Origin: Tulasnella sp. 424
Lineage: Eukaryota > Basidiomycota > Agaricomycetes > Cantharellales > Tulasnellaceae
DNA: 64,000 nucleotides
Assembly (NCBI GenBank): GCA_019633425.1
Contig: WSUB01000055.1
Coordinates: 164,462-228,461 of the forward strand
Reading direction: 5' to 3'
Shown: positions 12,718-25,072 of the stretch, piece by piece
Layout: the number at the start of each line of letters is the position of its first letter
How positions within the stretch are numbered: the first letter of the stretch is position 1
Translations under genes and position numbers: made by a program
The notes under the pieces: model-generated
What the model saw: the letters and a program-made list of their open reading frames with translations, nothing else
What the model was told of the DNA's origin: nothing
The model's database searches: none

Positions 12718-14381
12718 ATGTCGATACGAGACCGAGTTAGAGCGCTCGAACAGGCAGCTGCAGCATCTTCAAGCACACCCCCATCAAGACCGTCGCTCCC
12801 TTCTCCTAGAACTTCCCTCACTTTCTCTTCAGACGATGCACTGACAGCTGCGTCAAGTTCCGCCCCAGCTTCCCCAAAACAACAGTCCAGTATCCTGGAC
12901 GACTTGGACTCGTTCGTCTTCGCGGGCCCACCTTCCTCATCTTCTTCACCAGGTTCTGCTTCTCTGTCCCCCCATCGACCGAACCAGCCACCACCGGTGC
13001 CTGTTAAGCCCCGAGGCATTTCCGCAAATGCCTCTCGACCCACGTCGCCTCTAGGACAGAGCCCGCAGCAGCAGCCTCTCATCAGCTTCACCTCGCCGCC
13101 GAGGTCAGTCAGGAGCGGGCTGGATGGGGAAAGGGGAGGAGGCACCGTGGTCCCACCAAATTTACCCCCAAGAAAAGTGCCATCAAATCAGTCGCTCAAT
13201 TCGAGCGGAGTTGCTCCGCCCCCTTTACCAAGGAGGAGCAGTCCCAGTGCATCTCCTGGTCCTAATGGCGGTGGCATGAGGCGATCGGATTCGTTGACGA
13301 TCGAGGCCGCGGCGGAGGCATTTGGTAGCGGGAGAACTTCCAGGCATACACACGCCTCGTCCACTTCGTCATTTCAATCGCTTTCTCTATCCGATAATGA
13401 CCAAAACGAGCACGATGATGTGCTTTCCATCGATGACAGCACTGCTACGCTGTCATCCTTGACTCCGAGTCTCTCAAAGCTCGATGGATCTCGCACTGGC
13501 AAGTCCATCCCACCCCCAGTTCCGCAGCGGCCCATCTTGCGGCAATCATCCGGCTCATCGAGCAGCTCGTCTTCTCATCCCTCTCTGAAAACGACAAGCC
13601 AGTCGACTGCCAAAGTCTCTGGCTTCTTCACGCAAGCTCCAATTCAACAAAACCTACCTTACCAAGTCCGTCGCGCAGCTCCTCCGCCTCCACTAAAGCC
13701 ATCAGCCGCTTCTTCGGGATCCTTCCCTTCACCCTCTTTCACTGCATCTTCGGCCGCTCTATCTCGAAAACCACCTCCGCCACCTATGGCTGGGCTGTCA
13801 CCAGGTCCGTCATCGGCTTCGACTGTAATGGCCTCCCCAGCGCCGGGCGGGAGGAGAAGAGCTCCTATCCCGCCTCCGGCTCGTGCTCGGTACGAGGATC
13901 TCTTTGACCGGAACCTCAAACAAGCCCAGCAGCATGTCCAACAACGTGACCTGCTTGCACCGTCACCAGAGCTCCCTCCACGCCCGCCACCTCGGAGCCG
14001 GCCAGGATGGAGAGGAACATCGATCGACCTTGGCACCACTGCTCAAGATGAATCTAGTATTAAAGAGAACGAGAACAAGTTGCATGGACAAGTCGTTCGC
14101 AGGATATGGAATTGCTCCAAGTTGGACAAGAGGGCCTTGAAGGACATTTGGTCAGTGGTGTCCGTTCGCCAGGAGTTGTAACTCTGAAGCTGACTTGATA
14201 TCTATTGATACCTGCTCTTACCAACAGGAGTGATTGCGATCCCGCAGGCAACGGTTACATAGACCGCGAGGCCTTCGTTCAAGGGATGTGGAGAATCGAC
14301 GAGGAGTTGGCCAGAAAGAATGCTCTCAAACGCGGTGTCTTGCAAGGTCGCTCAGTCTCAGGAACTGCATTTAGACGGTAA
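12718..14381 (+). CDS. EH-domain protein, IRS4/TAX4-like
   Basis: Exon 1 is 12718–14150 and exon 2 is 14228–14381, split by a 77-base intron and joined in phase 2 (528 aa). The N-terminus MSIRDRVRALEQAAAAS is followed by about 380 residues of low-complexity Ser/Pro sequence with many polyproline SH3-type ligands (PPPVPVKPR, PPPLPRR, IPPPVPQRP). The C-terminal 110 residues form an EH-like domain: ARYEDLFDRNL, then VVRRIWNCSKLDKRALKDIW, then SDCDPAGNGYIDREAFVQGMWRI, which resembles an EF-hand loop with DxDxxGxGxI spacing. In yeast, IRS4 and TAX4 are C-terminal EH-domain proteins acting in phosphoinositide control and autophagy; that role is inferred here from architecture. Confidence 0.75.
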
Positions 14382-14521
14382 TCGTCATCGTTCAAAACCA
14401 CGGTCTCAAGCTTTGGAAACACCTTGATATATGGTCGCAACTCGTCGCGCTCGTCTTGCTCAAGTAGTCGAACAACCATTACTTTACGTGCACTCTGTCC
14501 TAATATCCGTATACCCAGCAA
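14380..14521 (-). pseudogene. Possible remnant of an F-box protein C-terminus
   Basis: A minus-strand frame reads LGIRILGQSARKVMVVRLL, EQDERDELRPYIKVFPKLE and TVVLNDDDY, which resembles the last strand–helix unit of mushroom F-box proteins. It lies antisense to the end of the EH-domain gene and its downstream region. No F-box or complete gene is attached, and a stop lies just upstream. It could be chance; the call rests on composition and spacing only. Confidence 0.3.
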
Positions 14522-15173
14522 CCTGCTACTCCATTAAAGCTACGAAATCGCCGCGACGAATGTTGAAGCGAGGGCCTCTTGTTTTCGTTCACGTGTAATA
14601 TATAATTAATCGTTGACCATACAGAAAGTGTGTATAAGAACGGTCTCGTTGGATGGGGAGGTCGGAATTAGTACAAGAATGCATGGTCCACTTCAGGCAA
14701 ACGTTTGCCTTTCAAGGCGGCTGGCGACTGAAGTTCAAGGACCGCTGCAAGCGTCCCGGTAATGCATGGGTTTAAGATGAGAGCTCCCCAACCCAACTCG
14801 CAGCGGCATGTGGGTAAAGAGACTACGAAACTAAGAGCTGGCAGAGGTTGATGTTGTAGAAGGAGGCTGCTGGGGAGGGAGACTTTCCGAAAGGGCGGAC
14901 AGAAAGCGCCGAGGTATTCCGCCGTCCATTAGACACTCGCGAGCGGTCTCAAGTATAAGAGTACTTTATCTCATAGAGATGTAAATTGGGCTCGTGTCTC
15001 CTAACAATAAAATTCTTCTTTCCTGAACGGGGGGATCTACGCCACTTCGGGTCTTGTGAGTCGGAGACCTCCCGCTTACGTGCGAGTCGCCGTTACTCTC
15101 CAGTCTAAACCACAACCGCCCTGTGCTCGGGTGTGGTCATCTCAGTCATCCTCCACCACGTACCACCACCAAT
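14522..15173. other. Intergenic: upstream of UPF1
   Basis: No coding sequence was recognised. The stretch should contain the UPF1 promoter, and a pyrimidine-rich CACCACC segment lies just before the UPF1 start. Confidence 0.45.
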
Positions 15174-18100
15174 ATGGATTCGACTTTCGACCAATTTCAG
15201 TCTTACAATGACACGATGTCCCAATATGGGCCTATGGACGATACGATGTCCATCATCTCAGGCTTCACGAGCAACAGGACCGACCCCCGCTCGCAGTTAG
15301 ATGCCACTTCAGTAGCATTCGATCGACTTTCCCTTATGGATGGAGATGTCGCTACTCCACACGGGGATAGGTCCTACAGAAATGGCTTTGGCGGGGCAGG
15401 CATTGGTTACGTGGGCAAGGTCGAGGACGATGGCGAGAGCGTCTTGGAGGAGACAAAAGTTGAAAAGCAGGTTGACCTGCCCCCTCATGCTTGCAGGTAG
15501 GCCTATTTCATGCGTCCGCTCTTCTTGAATGCCGCTTATGCCCTTCATTCATGCTAGTTATTGCGGTATACATTCCCCCGCGAGCGTCGTCAAGTGCACC
15601 ATTTGTAACAAGTGGTTCTGCAACTCTCGAGGAAACACATCGGCTTCCCATATCGTCAACCACTTGGTCCGCGCCAAGCATAAAGAGGTTATTCTCCATG
15701 GTGATAGTCCTTTGGGAGAAACCGCGCCCGAGTGCTACAACTGTGGTAGCAAGAACGTCTTCATGCTCGGCTTTATTCCTGCAAAGAGTGATACAGTAGT
15801 GGTTCTGCTATGTCGGTCAGTTAATAATGCGCGCGATGATCCGGCAAGTATCCTCGGCTAACGCTCTCATCGAATCTAGTCAACCATGCGCCGCCATCTC
15901 CAAGGACATCTCGTGGAACGCCTCGCTGTGGGCGCCTCTAATTGACGATCGCTCCTTCCTATCTTGGCTCGTACCTCCACCAAGCGAAGCCGAACAGTTA
16001 CGCGCCCGCCAAATCACGTTCAACCAAATCTCCAAGCTCGAAGACCTCTGGAGAGAGAACGCCAACGCCAAGCTGGAGGATATCGAAAAACCAGGAGTTG
16101 ATGATGAACCTCAACCCGTCCAGCTTCGCTACGAAGACGCATACCAGTACCAAAACATCTTCGGCCCTCTGGTCAAGATTGAGGCGGATTACGACAAGCG
16201 CGTGAAGGAGTCTCAAACCCAGACAGACATTGTCATTCGATGGGATGTGGGTTTGAATCAGAAGCGGGTGGCCTGGTTTGTGCTTCCAAAGTTGGAGAGT
16301 GGCGAAGTACGCTTGGCTGTGGGAGACGAACTTCGGCTTCGCTATCAAGGCGAACTGCAAGGTCCTTGGGAAGGGACTGGTCATGTCATCAAGGTTCCAA
16401 ACAGTACGTCCATTGATACTTGTTGATGTTTAAAGATTGCGGAGACTGAATCTTCACGTTACTAGATGTCTCTGATGAGATTGGTCTCGAGCTCCGTCGC
16501 AACGACCAGGTTCCGACTCAATGCACGCACAACTTCACGGTCGACTTTGTATGGAAGTCCACCAGCTTTGATCGAATGCAACTCGCTATGAAGACCTTTG
16601 CCATCGACGAGAAGAGCGTCAGCGGATACATTGTAGGTGCAATGACGGAATTCCTCTGACGCGAACTAACGTCCTGCCCCTAGTATCACAAATTACTTGG
16701 CCATGACCTTGAGCCGCAAGTCTTGAAGACGCAAATGCCGAAACGGTACGAATAATGGCCCCTCCAGAGAACTACATTCATTTCTAATGCTCGTTCTTGT
16801 GTTAGATTCTCCGCTCCTGGACTCCCAGAACTTAACCATTCTCAGATGTTTGCAGTGAAGAGCGTCTTGCAAAAACCTCTCAGTCTCATTCAAGTAAGTC
16901 GAACTTTGCATCTTGCTAAGGTGACGCCGAACTAATGCGGTGAGCTGCAGGGACCTCCTGGTACCGGCAAGACCGTGACATCAGCCTCTATTGTTTATCA
17001 CCTGGCAAAGATGAACCCTGGTCAAGTCCTCGTCTGCGCTCCAAGTAATGTCGCCGTCGACCAGCTCACCGAGAAAATCCACATGACGGGTCTCAAAGTC
17101 GTTCGCCTGACTGCCAAGTCACGAGAAGCACTTGTCTCGCCAATATCGTTCCTGACACTGCACTGCCAAGTTTCCAACAACACCGCCCACGTTGAGCTCC
17201 AGAAACTCATCCAGCTGAAGAACGAGCAGGGAGAACTGAGCCAGTCCGACGAACGGAAGTACAAGGCGTTGAAGAAGGCTTGCGAGAGGGAGATATTGGC
17301 TGCTGCGGACGTGATCTGCACGACTTGCGTCGGATGTGGAGACCCACGGTTGTCAAAGAGCAAGTTCAGGACGGTATTGATCGATGAGGCTACTCAAGCG
17401 GCGGAACCTGGTGAGCTGCCTTTTGTTGACTTGTTGGGATACCTGGCTAATCCATCGACGTCTAGAATGTATGATCCCCCTCGTTATGGGTTGCAAGCAA
17501 GTAGTCCTCGTTGGCGACCATCAGGTGAACCAAATTATTTCTGAAGTATAACCTCCCTTGCTGACTCCGTGGATCGTATAGCAACTTGGCCCAGTCATTA
17601 TGAACAAGAAAGCCGCCCGCGCCGGTTTGACTCAATCTCTGTTCGAGCGCTTGGTCGTTTTGGGCAACCGCCCTATCCGTCTTCAAGTCCAATACCGAAT
17701 GCACCCTTGCCTCTCGGAATTCCCTTCGAACATGTTCTATGAAGGCACGCTCCAAAACGGTGTTACTGCTCCTGAGCGCTTGAGGAAGAACGTCGACTTC
17801 CCTTGGCCTGTGCCGGACACTCCAATGTTCTTCTATCAGAATCTCGGCCAAGAGGAAATTTCCTCGAGCGGTACAAGTTTCCTTAACAGGTTCGTTTGAC
17901 CTCTTACCTTATGACATGAATCGTCGACCTAACCTATCCGACTATTTATGTCTCTTCTAGGACTGAGGCTGCAAATGTTGAAAAGATCGTGACCAAGTTC
18001 TTCCGAGCTGGCGTGGTGCCTAGTCAAATCGGCATTGTCACCCCGTACGAAGGCCAGCGCTCTTACGTCGTCAACTACATGCAATTCAACGGCTCTTTGA

Positions 18101-19018
18101 AGAAGGATCTCTACAAAGAAATCGAGGTCGCTAGCGTTGACGCCTTCCAAGGACGGGAGAAAGATTACATCATCCTCAGCTGCGTTCGTAGTAACGAACA
18201 CCAAGGCATTGGTTTCTTGAGCGATCCTCGGCGGTTGAATGTCGCCTTGACTCGAGCCAAGTACGGTGTCGTCATTTTGGGTAATCCAAAGGTTCTGAGC
18301 AAGGTATGTAACTGGCTGTCGCCTTTCCTCCAGCACACGAGCTAAAATCAGTCCGGTCCCATAGCACCCGCTTTGGCACTACCTCCTCACACATTACAAG
18401 GAACGCCAGTGTCTCGTGGATGGGCCTTTAAGCAACCTTCAACCTAGCATGATTCAATTCAGCAAGCCACGGCGTGCCCTGAACAAGAACCTCGATCAGT
18501 ACCGCCGCCACGAAGTCAGCGCTCGGGAGGCTTTGGCTTCTGTTCCTGCACCAGGCCGGTCGGGCACCCCCAGCCGATTCGATTCGTCGTTCTTCCGGAC
18601 ACATGATCCAACGAACTACATCCCAACCGACCTCCAGTCCCAGGCGACCTATTCTTCGGGTATCCCTGCTTTCGCCGCAGGCGGAGCACCCTATTCTCAG
18701 GTTCCGAGAGGCACGGCCGGAGCAAAGCGAGGTGGATTCGGTGGATATGCCAGCTCGGTTATATCGCAAGATGTCGGCTCTGGTGCCCTCAACGACACCG
18801 CCAGCGTTATTGGAAGCTCTATCGCCTCATCACGCGATAACATCTCGTACACCCAGTCAGACCGTCTGCGCCGCCGGCTATCACAAGGATCCCTCGCTGC
18901 TAGCTCGGAGTTGGGTAGCTTCGCCGCATCTGACTACAAGAGTCAAGACGAGGCATTGGACTTGGACGACGTGCGGTCGCAATACTCGCAGAGCCAATCG
19001 GGAGTGACGGAGTTTTAG
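15174..19018 (+). CDS. UPF1: UPF1/NAM7 RNA helicase of nonsense-mediated decay
   Basis: This is an ATP-dependent 5'-to-3' superfamily 1 helicase that is central to nonsense-mediated mRNA decay in the cytoplasm. Eleven exons join in phase (15174–15496, 15558–15815, 15880–16403, 16466–16632, 16684–16745, 16806–16893, 16951–17410, 17466–17524, 17582–17889, 17961–18303, 18365–19018), giving 1081 aa, the usual size. The CH zinc domain follows the acidic N-terminus ([30 protein letters not shown]). Helicase motifs are [14 protein letters not shown] (Walker A), [12 protein letters not shown] (DEAD-like box), [46 protein letters not shown] and [13 protein letters not shown]. The C-terminal tail has several SQ dipeptides, the phosphorylation context used in metazoan UPF1. 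All key residues appear intact. Confidence 0.97.
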
Positions 19019-19400
19019 GAGGTAGTCGGCGCGCTATCGACGACATGGATGTCCGACATCGGATAGCACACCACCTCTGCAAGCGCTGGCGGTTCGGTTC
19101 AAGGCAGGCCATGGCAAGGTCGATCGAGGTTGCAACCTACTCCGAGTTCGCGGTACCGCCACGACCCTCATAAAGCCCGCGGTACCGTGATGAGATATGG
19201 AGATCCCTGCGGAGCATTTTGACCTGTGGTATTACTCCAGTTCCGCATACGATTGAGTTTAAGTGTTGATGTTCAAGTTAGTTAGATTTAGCTGGTGTTT
19301 TTGTGGTAGAATTACATGACCAAATGTTGACCTCGCGTTTCATGAACGCGCCAACCACCTTCAGTTCAACTCTCGCTCGCGAAGCAAACCAGCATCCTCA
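19019..19400. other. Intergenic: UPF1 3' region
   Basis: No gene is seen between the UPF1 stop and the small acidic gene. Confidence 0.45.
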
Positions 19401-20077
19401 ATGAACGTATATGCAGTGGGATCTAGACACTCGTACTCGGGAGACTCTACTGTCGTACCACCACCTCCGGAATTCCCTTTCTTGCTACCTCCGCCACCAA
19501 GACCACACCCCACGCCTTTGCCCGGCCGGGGGCATGTAAAGCTGCTATCACGGAGGAATCTCGTTCAAGAAGCGCATGATTTGAGCGATGAAGAGGCGGA
19601 AGTTGATGATGCTGTGAGCCTTGGCTTCTCAAGAAGCCGACGTTCAAACAACTAAGTAACCAGCTCGTCTGCCCCAGCTGTTGGCCGTTCGAAACAGAGG
19701 TGCATCGTTTCTTATTCCACTCGGAAAGAGGTACACTCTATTAGAAGAAAGAGCCGATGTGGGTATCGTAACTTTAATTTCATACAGTCAAGAACTAATA
19801 CAGGCAAACGTTTCAGTTACAGGCAGGTTCGGACAGTACATCGACCGAAATGGATGGGGGCTCTGAGCACGGAGAGTCTCCGGCAGAAGACGGCGACGGA
19901 GAGGATGAAGAAGAAGAACACGACCTTGATGCTAGTATGGAGAACTTGGATGAAGAAGACGAGGAGGATGACGAAGAGGAGGATGAAGGGGAGGACGATG
20001 ATGAAGAAGCGGAAGAAGATGATGGGAGCAGTGAATACGAATCTCCAGAACCCGAACCACTCCGACGAGTAACATAG
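19401..20077 (+). CDS. Hypothetical acidic protein with proline-rich N-terminus
   Basis: A three-exon model fits in phase: 19401–19613, a 22-base micro-exon 19678–19699, and 19827–20077 (161 aa). The N-terminal third is proline-rich (PPPPEFPFLLPPPPRPHP), followed by LSDEEAEVDDA and a strongly acidic C-terminal half rich in Glu/Asp runs ending SSEYESPEPEPLRRVT. No domain is recognisable. Acidic tails of this kind occur in nuclear or chromatin-associated proteins, but nothing here proves that. The gene ends 47 bases before the stop of the convergent exonuclease-like gene. The micro-exon makes the model tentative. Confidence 0.45.
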
Positions 20078-20124
20078 GATTCTCGATCAACGAGAATGAT
20101 CATTACCGTCATTACTCTACCCGG

Positions 20125-22076
20125 TCAATAGTCGTCATCGTCATCGTCGAACGCTGCATAGGGATCTCGCACGTGTCCCCTTGACACTTCTGCCCTCGGT
20201 CCCCCATGCAACCCGGGAGCTTCGTCCGATACTTCAGGAGCCGCAGCAGGTATGGAGTTGGTCTGCACGAGCTGGGTCCTCCGCTCATCGATGGCTGAGC
20301 CGCCCGCGAGCTCTTGCCACACGTCATAAAGATATCTATGAAAACAGCGCCCAATCGTCAGGATAAGGTGTCAGCGGAGAAATTTCTGTGCCAAAAGCTC
20401 ACTCTGCATCCAATCCCGCACTCCAGCCCTCTTGTACCTCCTGAATCCCCACCCTGATGCAGACCTCGCGTAGGCTTATGTCGACTGAGCGTTCTGCGAG
20501 AACGATGTCTCGCTGAGATACCGTTCCATAGAGTTCTCGAACGTCAACGATATGAATTGGCTTCCGATGAGGTTCGGATGATCGCTGGGGGGTGGGCGTC
20601 GGAGATGCAGTGTGGAAAAGACGTCGCTCGTAAGGTTCGTCTTTGAAACGGGCTGAAGGTCCTTGGTGGTAGTAATTGGAGGAACGGCGAGGTGGAGGTG
20701 AATGCTCCCGGAAGTCACGATACCGCACGTCATTGTAGTTCGAGTACCGATCTGGGCTGGCTCTTGAAGCTTGGTCCCTATTCCTTGCGATGGCAGATGT
20801 CTTGGACGGATCTAGCAGGTCGTGCAGCCCGACTGTCATGCATGTAGTGTCAATCTCGAGCGAACGAAGGACTTGGAGAGCGTGTTGAGCGTTATAAACG
20901 AGAAGGAGGTGGGGTTTTGTTGGGTCTGTTGTATGGCTTGAAAGGATATCCTCAAAGTGTGTTCGGACGAGCGGTGCGCAATCCTTCGCTGCTAAGACTT
21001 GGGTCTTGCCCCTCTCCTCTGGAATGTCCTACATAAGGGTGGTTTGAATTAAATGGGATGCACACGGTACAGTAAGGCCATGAAAAGGCATACCTGTGGC
21101 TTGCCTTGGGTCCACTTGTCTCCTTTCCTGGAGAGGAACTGGTATTCCTCTATCCTGAAGTGCGTGATTGAATGGACCTCTGACACGGCACCGCCTTCGC
21201 CATCTCGTAGCTTGACATCAGACCAGGCTATGTCGAGAAGAACGTCATCCTCCGAATTCCTAGAGGGACTCCAGAGGTTGAACGTGAGAGTGGAAACGCC
21301 AGCGAATTGCCCATCCCATCCGTTGAGATATCTCGACGATTTGGAGGGGCCAAGTCGATTGTACATGCCAAGATAAAGGACTCTGAGAAGAGGGAGTACG
21401 GTGAGTTACTGGAAAGACGACCAGATAGGACTTCCTCACCTGGAAAGTTCGAACCCGCTTCTCCTTTGGCCAGTAAGCATCTTCCTTTCAAGATTGGTTT
21501 CAGCAGCGAACGCCTTGTTCGCTTGACTCGTGTCCATTCCACCAGCTCTTGCCTTCTGCTTTTTGTTCGTCGTCGCCTTGAGAGTGTTCATCTTCTTTCT
21601 GAGCGCTTCGCTCGATGGGAACGTAATGGGAGAGAGCGAGCGAAAAGTAGAGGAAGGAAAAGGTCTACCACCATCGCGAATTCGGTAGATGGTCTCTTTG
21701 GGGAGACGGAGCTCTTCAAAGATGCTTTCGAGCTGGTCGAACGCGACGAGTAGACATGACGTTCCGTCTGGCCGAATCCCTGCAGGAACGGGAATGATGA
21801 CCGTTAAGGGTGGGTGCGGAACGCCTTTTTCGGGACGACAGCCTGCTTACCCAATGTCATTTCGGCATGCTCGGGATTAATTTGGCTTCGAATCGCATTC
21901 CGAGGAGGTAGCGTTTGGAGTTGCCCGTATTTCTCGATAGGAGAAGGAAAGAGGGTTTTATGGATATTATTGTCGTATAAGAAGATGTGGGCCAGTTCTG
22001 GTGGATACACCCATTTGTTGGTCTGGGCACTATGGCCGCCCATCTGGAACCATCCTACGTCCTTAAGTGGGGCCAT
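20125..22076 (-). CDS. Predicted RNase H-fold 3'-5' exonuclease-like protein (Gfd2/ERI-like), intact copy
   Basis: Five exons join in phase from ATG 22076: 21851–22076, 21440–21779, 21094–21382, 20403–21028 and 20125–20335 (563 aa). Conserved-looking blocks are MAPLKDVGWFQMGGHSAQTN, IRPDGTSCLLVAFDQLESI, DDVLLDIAWSDVKLRDGE, HFRIEEYQFLSRKGDKWTQG, LLLVYNAQHALQVLRSLEID and a late GWSAGLDAEYLYDVW that sits where the HNAGNDA motif of the family occurs. A long arginine/proline-rich insert interrupts the nuclease-like fold, and the C-terminus is Asp-rich. The family link is inferred from this order of blocks. The catalytic DEDDh acids are not obvious, so activity is doubtful. A truncated copy of the middle exons occurs at 58707–59395. 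Start codon choice is uncertain because the frame stays open upstream of 22076. Confidence 0.55.
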
Positions 22077-22769
22077 GCGGATTTGAGGATCAGCTTGTTG
22101 GTCGCGACGTGCGTTAGTTGGCAGAAGGATGGGAACGCCTTTGATTGAATATAGGTAAACAGGGTCCTCCGACACGCTTGCCCCTGTTTGGCCGCCTCAT
22201 GCATCCCCAGACCCAATCGCTAATAATACCAGCGGGGAGTTCGGAGGTGCGCATTGCCTGGACAAGTTTACATCTCAAATATAATGCTATGGCCATTTGG
22301 GCCGTGAAATATAAAGAATGGTCGGACAGTGTCGAGGTATGGAGATTTATGAGCACTGCAGAGATACCTGGAAGACGTGAATTTCCTGACCAACGCTGTT
22401 ATATGGCTAATACACGGCCACATACATTCCGGAATTATTTGGGATTGAGACACTAGCGTGTGGTTTCAGCCTCAAAGTCGCGAAATAATGCTCTGAACGC
22501 GAGTGCTAACGAGCCAGAGGCTAGCGAGCCTAATTTACACAGTTGCGTAGTCCTACATTGAGGTTTCTGGCAATACGTCTCCCAAACAAAGTAAAGCTCC
22601 GCCTTCCAAGCTGAGTTGTTGAACGCGCGCTTGGCCTTGTTTGCTCTTGTAATTCAAGTCCTGACCGCCGATCACTACCACCGCGTTCGCTACCGTGACA
22701 CTGCAAGGTATGTTGGGTTTTCGGCTTGCATTACCACCTATGGTCATTCAGGCTATACAAATCTCGCAG
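22077..22769. other. Intergenic block shared with copy B (gene X promoter/5' leader region)
   Basis: It lies between the divergent exonuclease-like gene and gene X copy A. From about 22160 it matches 60240–60862, including a probable 5'-leader intron that starts GTATGTTGGGTTT near 22708 and ends CGCAG at 22769. No coding sequence is supported. Confidence 0.5.
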
Positions 22770-25072
22770 ACGAGAAGAGATTCGTCTATCTGGAAGGAAC
22801 TCCAGAGCGCCGCCCTCACCCTCCTGACCGACAACGCCACTTGGGTACCAAGCCTATCAGCCATCGAGTGTGCGGAAGCATTGGCAAGGGTATAGTATTT
22901 ACATATCCACTCTGAGACATTTTAACTAAATATCTTCATCTAGGATGCATTCCCTAACGGGAATCAGCTCGGCTTTGCAATAACAGCCACTTGGCTCGAG
23001 AACTCTGTGAGTAGTTTGAAGGCCCTTCGTGTCGCACTGGACTGAGATCCTCGCTAAGGTTCAAATGGAGCTCGCCGCGCTTTGGACCCCTGCAGCAGCA
23101 TCCCATTCGGAGCGTCAAAACGCAATGCTCGATATTCGGGCCGGTCGTCTCTTCGTGCCCTGCATCCGGCTTCAGGCAGTTCAGCAGGAGGTAGTTGAGG
23201 ACGTCGACGCGTTGCTGCTTGACGCTGTCCGGCGTGACCACCCCACGCCTGCGCGGTGGGATCTAGACCGCCAAGGGCGACCGTATCCAGCAGGCGACGG
23301 CAAAGGGCATTATTTGGCCCTAAAAGATCATATGCTTGCCAGAGAGAGATGTAAGTGTGATGCAGAAGCGCGTGCTGGATGCACAGGCGCAGCAACTCGA
23401 TTTGAGGTCGGAGATCGAAGAGCTGCAACGGATGATCGCGGGCTTGGCTGTCGAAGATACGACGTGTACGTACCCACCCTAAATTGAGAGCGGGACGGGA
23501 TAACAACCTGTTTTCTCATTTAAGCAAACGACCCGAGATTTTCCTCAAAGTCGTCGCTGAATAAACGCGGCTCAGGCCATACGGTCCCTGAGCTCAAGGA
23601 ACCGACATCGTCAATGTCTATCGCACCTCCCCCGCCTGCCATGGCTGCCTCGAACGACAACTTCTCTGAACAATTCGATGTTCCCCCTCCAGCGCATAAT
23701 GAATCCGAAGTGTTCGAGAGCACAATCCCCCCCAATACGTTCACCTCAGCGTCTCTCGCTTTTCAGCAATACGCCGAGCTGGCCCCGGTACCGGCGGACC
23801 TTGAGCAGGGAATTCCTCTCGCCCTGATGAGCTGTGGCTATATGCCGAGGCGTGTAGCCAAATGTCTGAAGGAGACCTTCGTGCGTCGCAGTCTTACTTG
23901 TATCTTCCTCTCCGTTTCTAACCTGCGCCTTCAGGTTCCTTCATTGATTTCCCCCTCGAGCGCTCGAAAATCATATATCGCCGCAAGGAACACCGTCTTA
24001 TGGTTAGACACTGAAGCATCTGCGTACCATCGCTCGCGGGCTCTCCTTCTCCAGGCTCCAATTATCGTCGATAGTGAATGGGATGCCCCCAAGCTGAACA
24101 GGGGGAGCTGGAGCGACGGAGACCATAAGCACTTGCTCGAACACTACAGACATCCGCCATACGATGGGACATCATGGCATGGCATGTACGAGAGGGTTGC
24201 ACTTCCCCCGCCATTGTGCTTTCTTCGTCGCGATGCCCTCGAGAGCATTCCACTATCGGTGCGTTCCGTGTTCCTTGGGTGGAAAGAGCAGCTGGACTGA
24301 CAAAGGCGTTGGCTTCCTGCTCAGACGCGTGTGGCTTTATCCCAATCGGTCCCGGACCACCTCCGCGAAGCTTTGAAGAAGCAAATGGACGATGGAAAGG
24401 CTATTGCTCACGCGCTTCAGAGACAGTTTTTCGGGGTTCCTGGCGTATCCGACGGCGTGGACCAGGATGAAAACGACGCCGGGTCCGTTTACCCCATAAC
24501 CATTTCCTTCGATGAACCTGTTTGGAGCGATATCACCCAACGCGAAATTGTCAAGGTCCCTACCGCCCTCGTGAAATTCAAGTCGTTGGACTTGGATTCG
24601 TTACTCAAGCTACGGCATTTGCGTCAAGGCCCTGGCTATGGACGAACCCTATTTGTGCTGAACCCTAACGGAACGCCATACCTGCCGAAGGCTCAGCATG
24701 TAATCGTCCTCAAAAGGTATTCTTGTGCCGACGATCTCGTCGACATGTGGGCATCAAACTTGGCCGGAATGCAGAAATCATTGAGTCAGCTCTCGTTAAG
24801 GCGAGACTCCAAAAAGGTGTGACGACATCTCCGTTTCGTGTGTTCAGCGTTGCGAGTCTAATCCAGCTTTATAGGCAACCTTGCTAGAGTACCAAGCAAT
24901 TCCTTCAAAGAAGCTCAAGCTTGACGGTGCCGACGCTTGGGATCCTTTCCTCGCCAACCCACATCCCACCACCGCTACCACCACAGGCCACACGGCTACC
25001 TTCGCTCATCGCCTAGCAATCGAACCAGGTTCCAGTATCGAGCCTTATCCTCATAGCCCCCCGGTCGATTGA
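22770..25072 (+). pseudogene. Gene X copy A, decayed paralogue of the 60863–63409 gene
   Basis: Exon by exon this follows the intact copy at 60863–63409, but it carries several lesions. The start codon position reads ACG instead of ATG (22770). Roughly 280 bases corresponding to most of exon 2 of the intact copy are missing at about 22995–23003, where TTGGCTCGAGAACTCT joins directly to the intron-2 donor. Near 23350, AGAGAGATG replaces AGAGAGCGACG, a 2-base loss that shifts the coiled-coil exon out of frame. Downstream blocks remain recognisable, including AAPPPPAM-type proline sequence, SCGYMPRRVAKCLKETF, YGRTLFVLNPNGTPYLPKAQ and the C-terminus ending PPVD. Function unknown. Confidence 0.8.

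Noticed and set aside
12657..13145. Minus-strand open frame over the EH-domain gene
   Set aside because: It is a GC-rich antisense shadow of the Ser/Pro-rich coding region.
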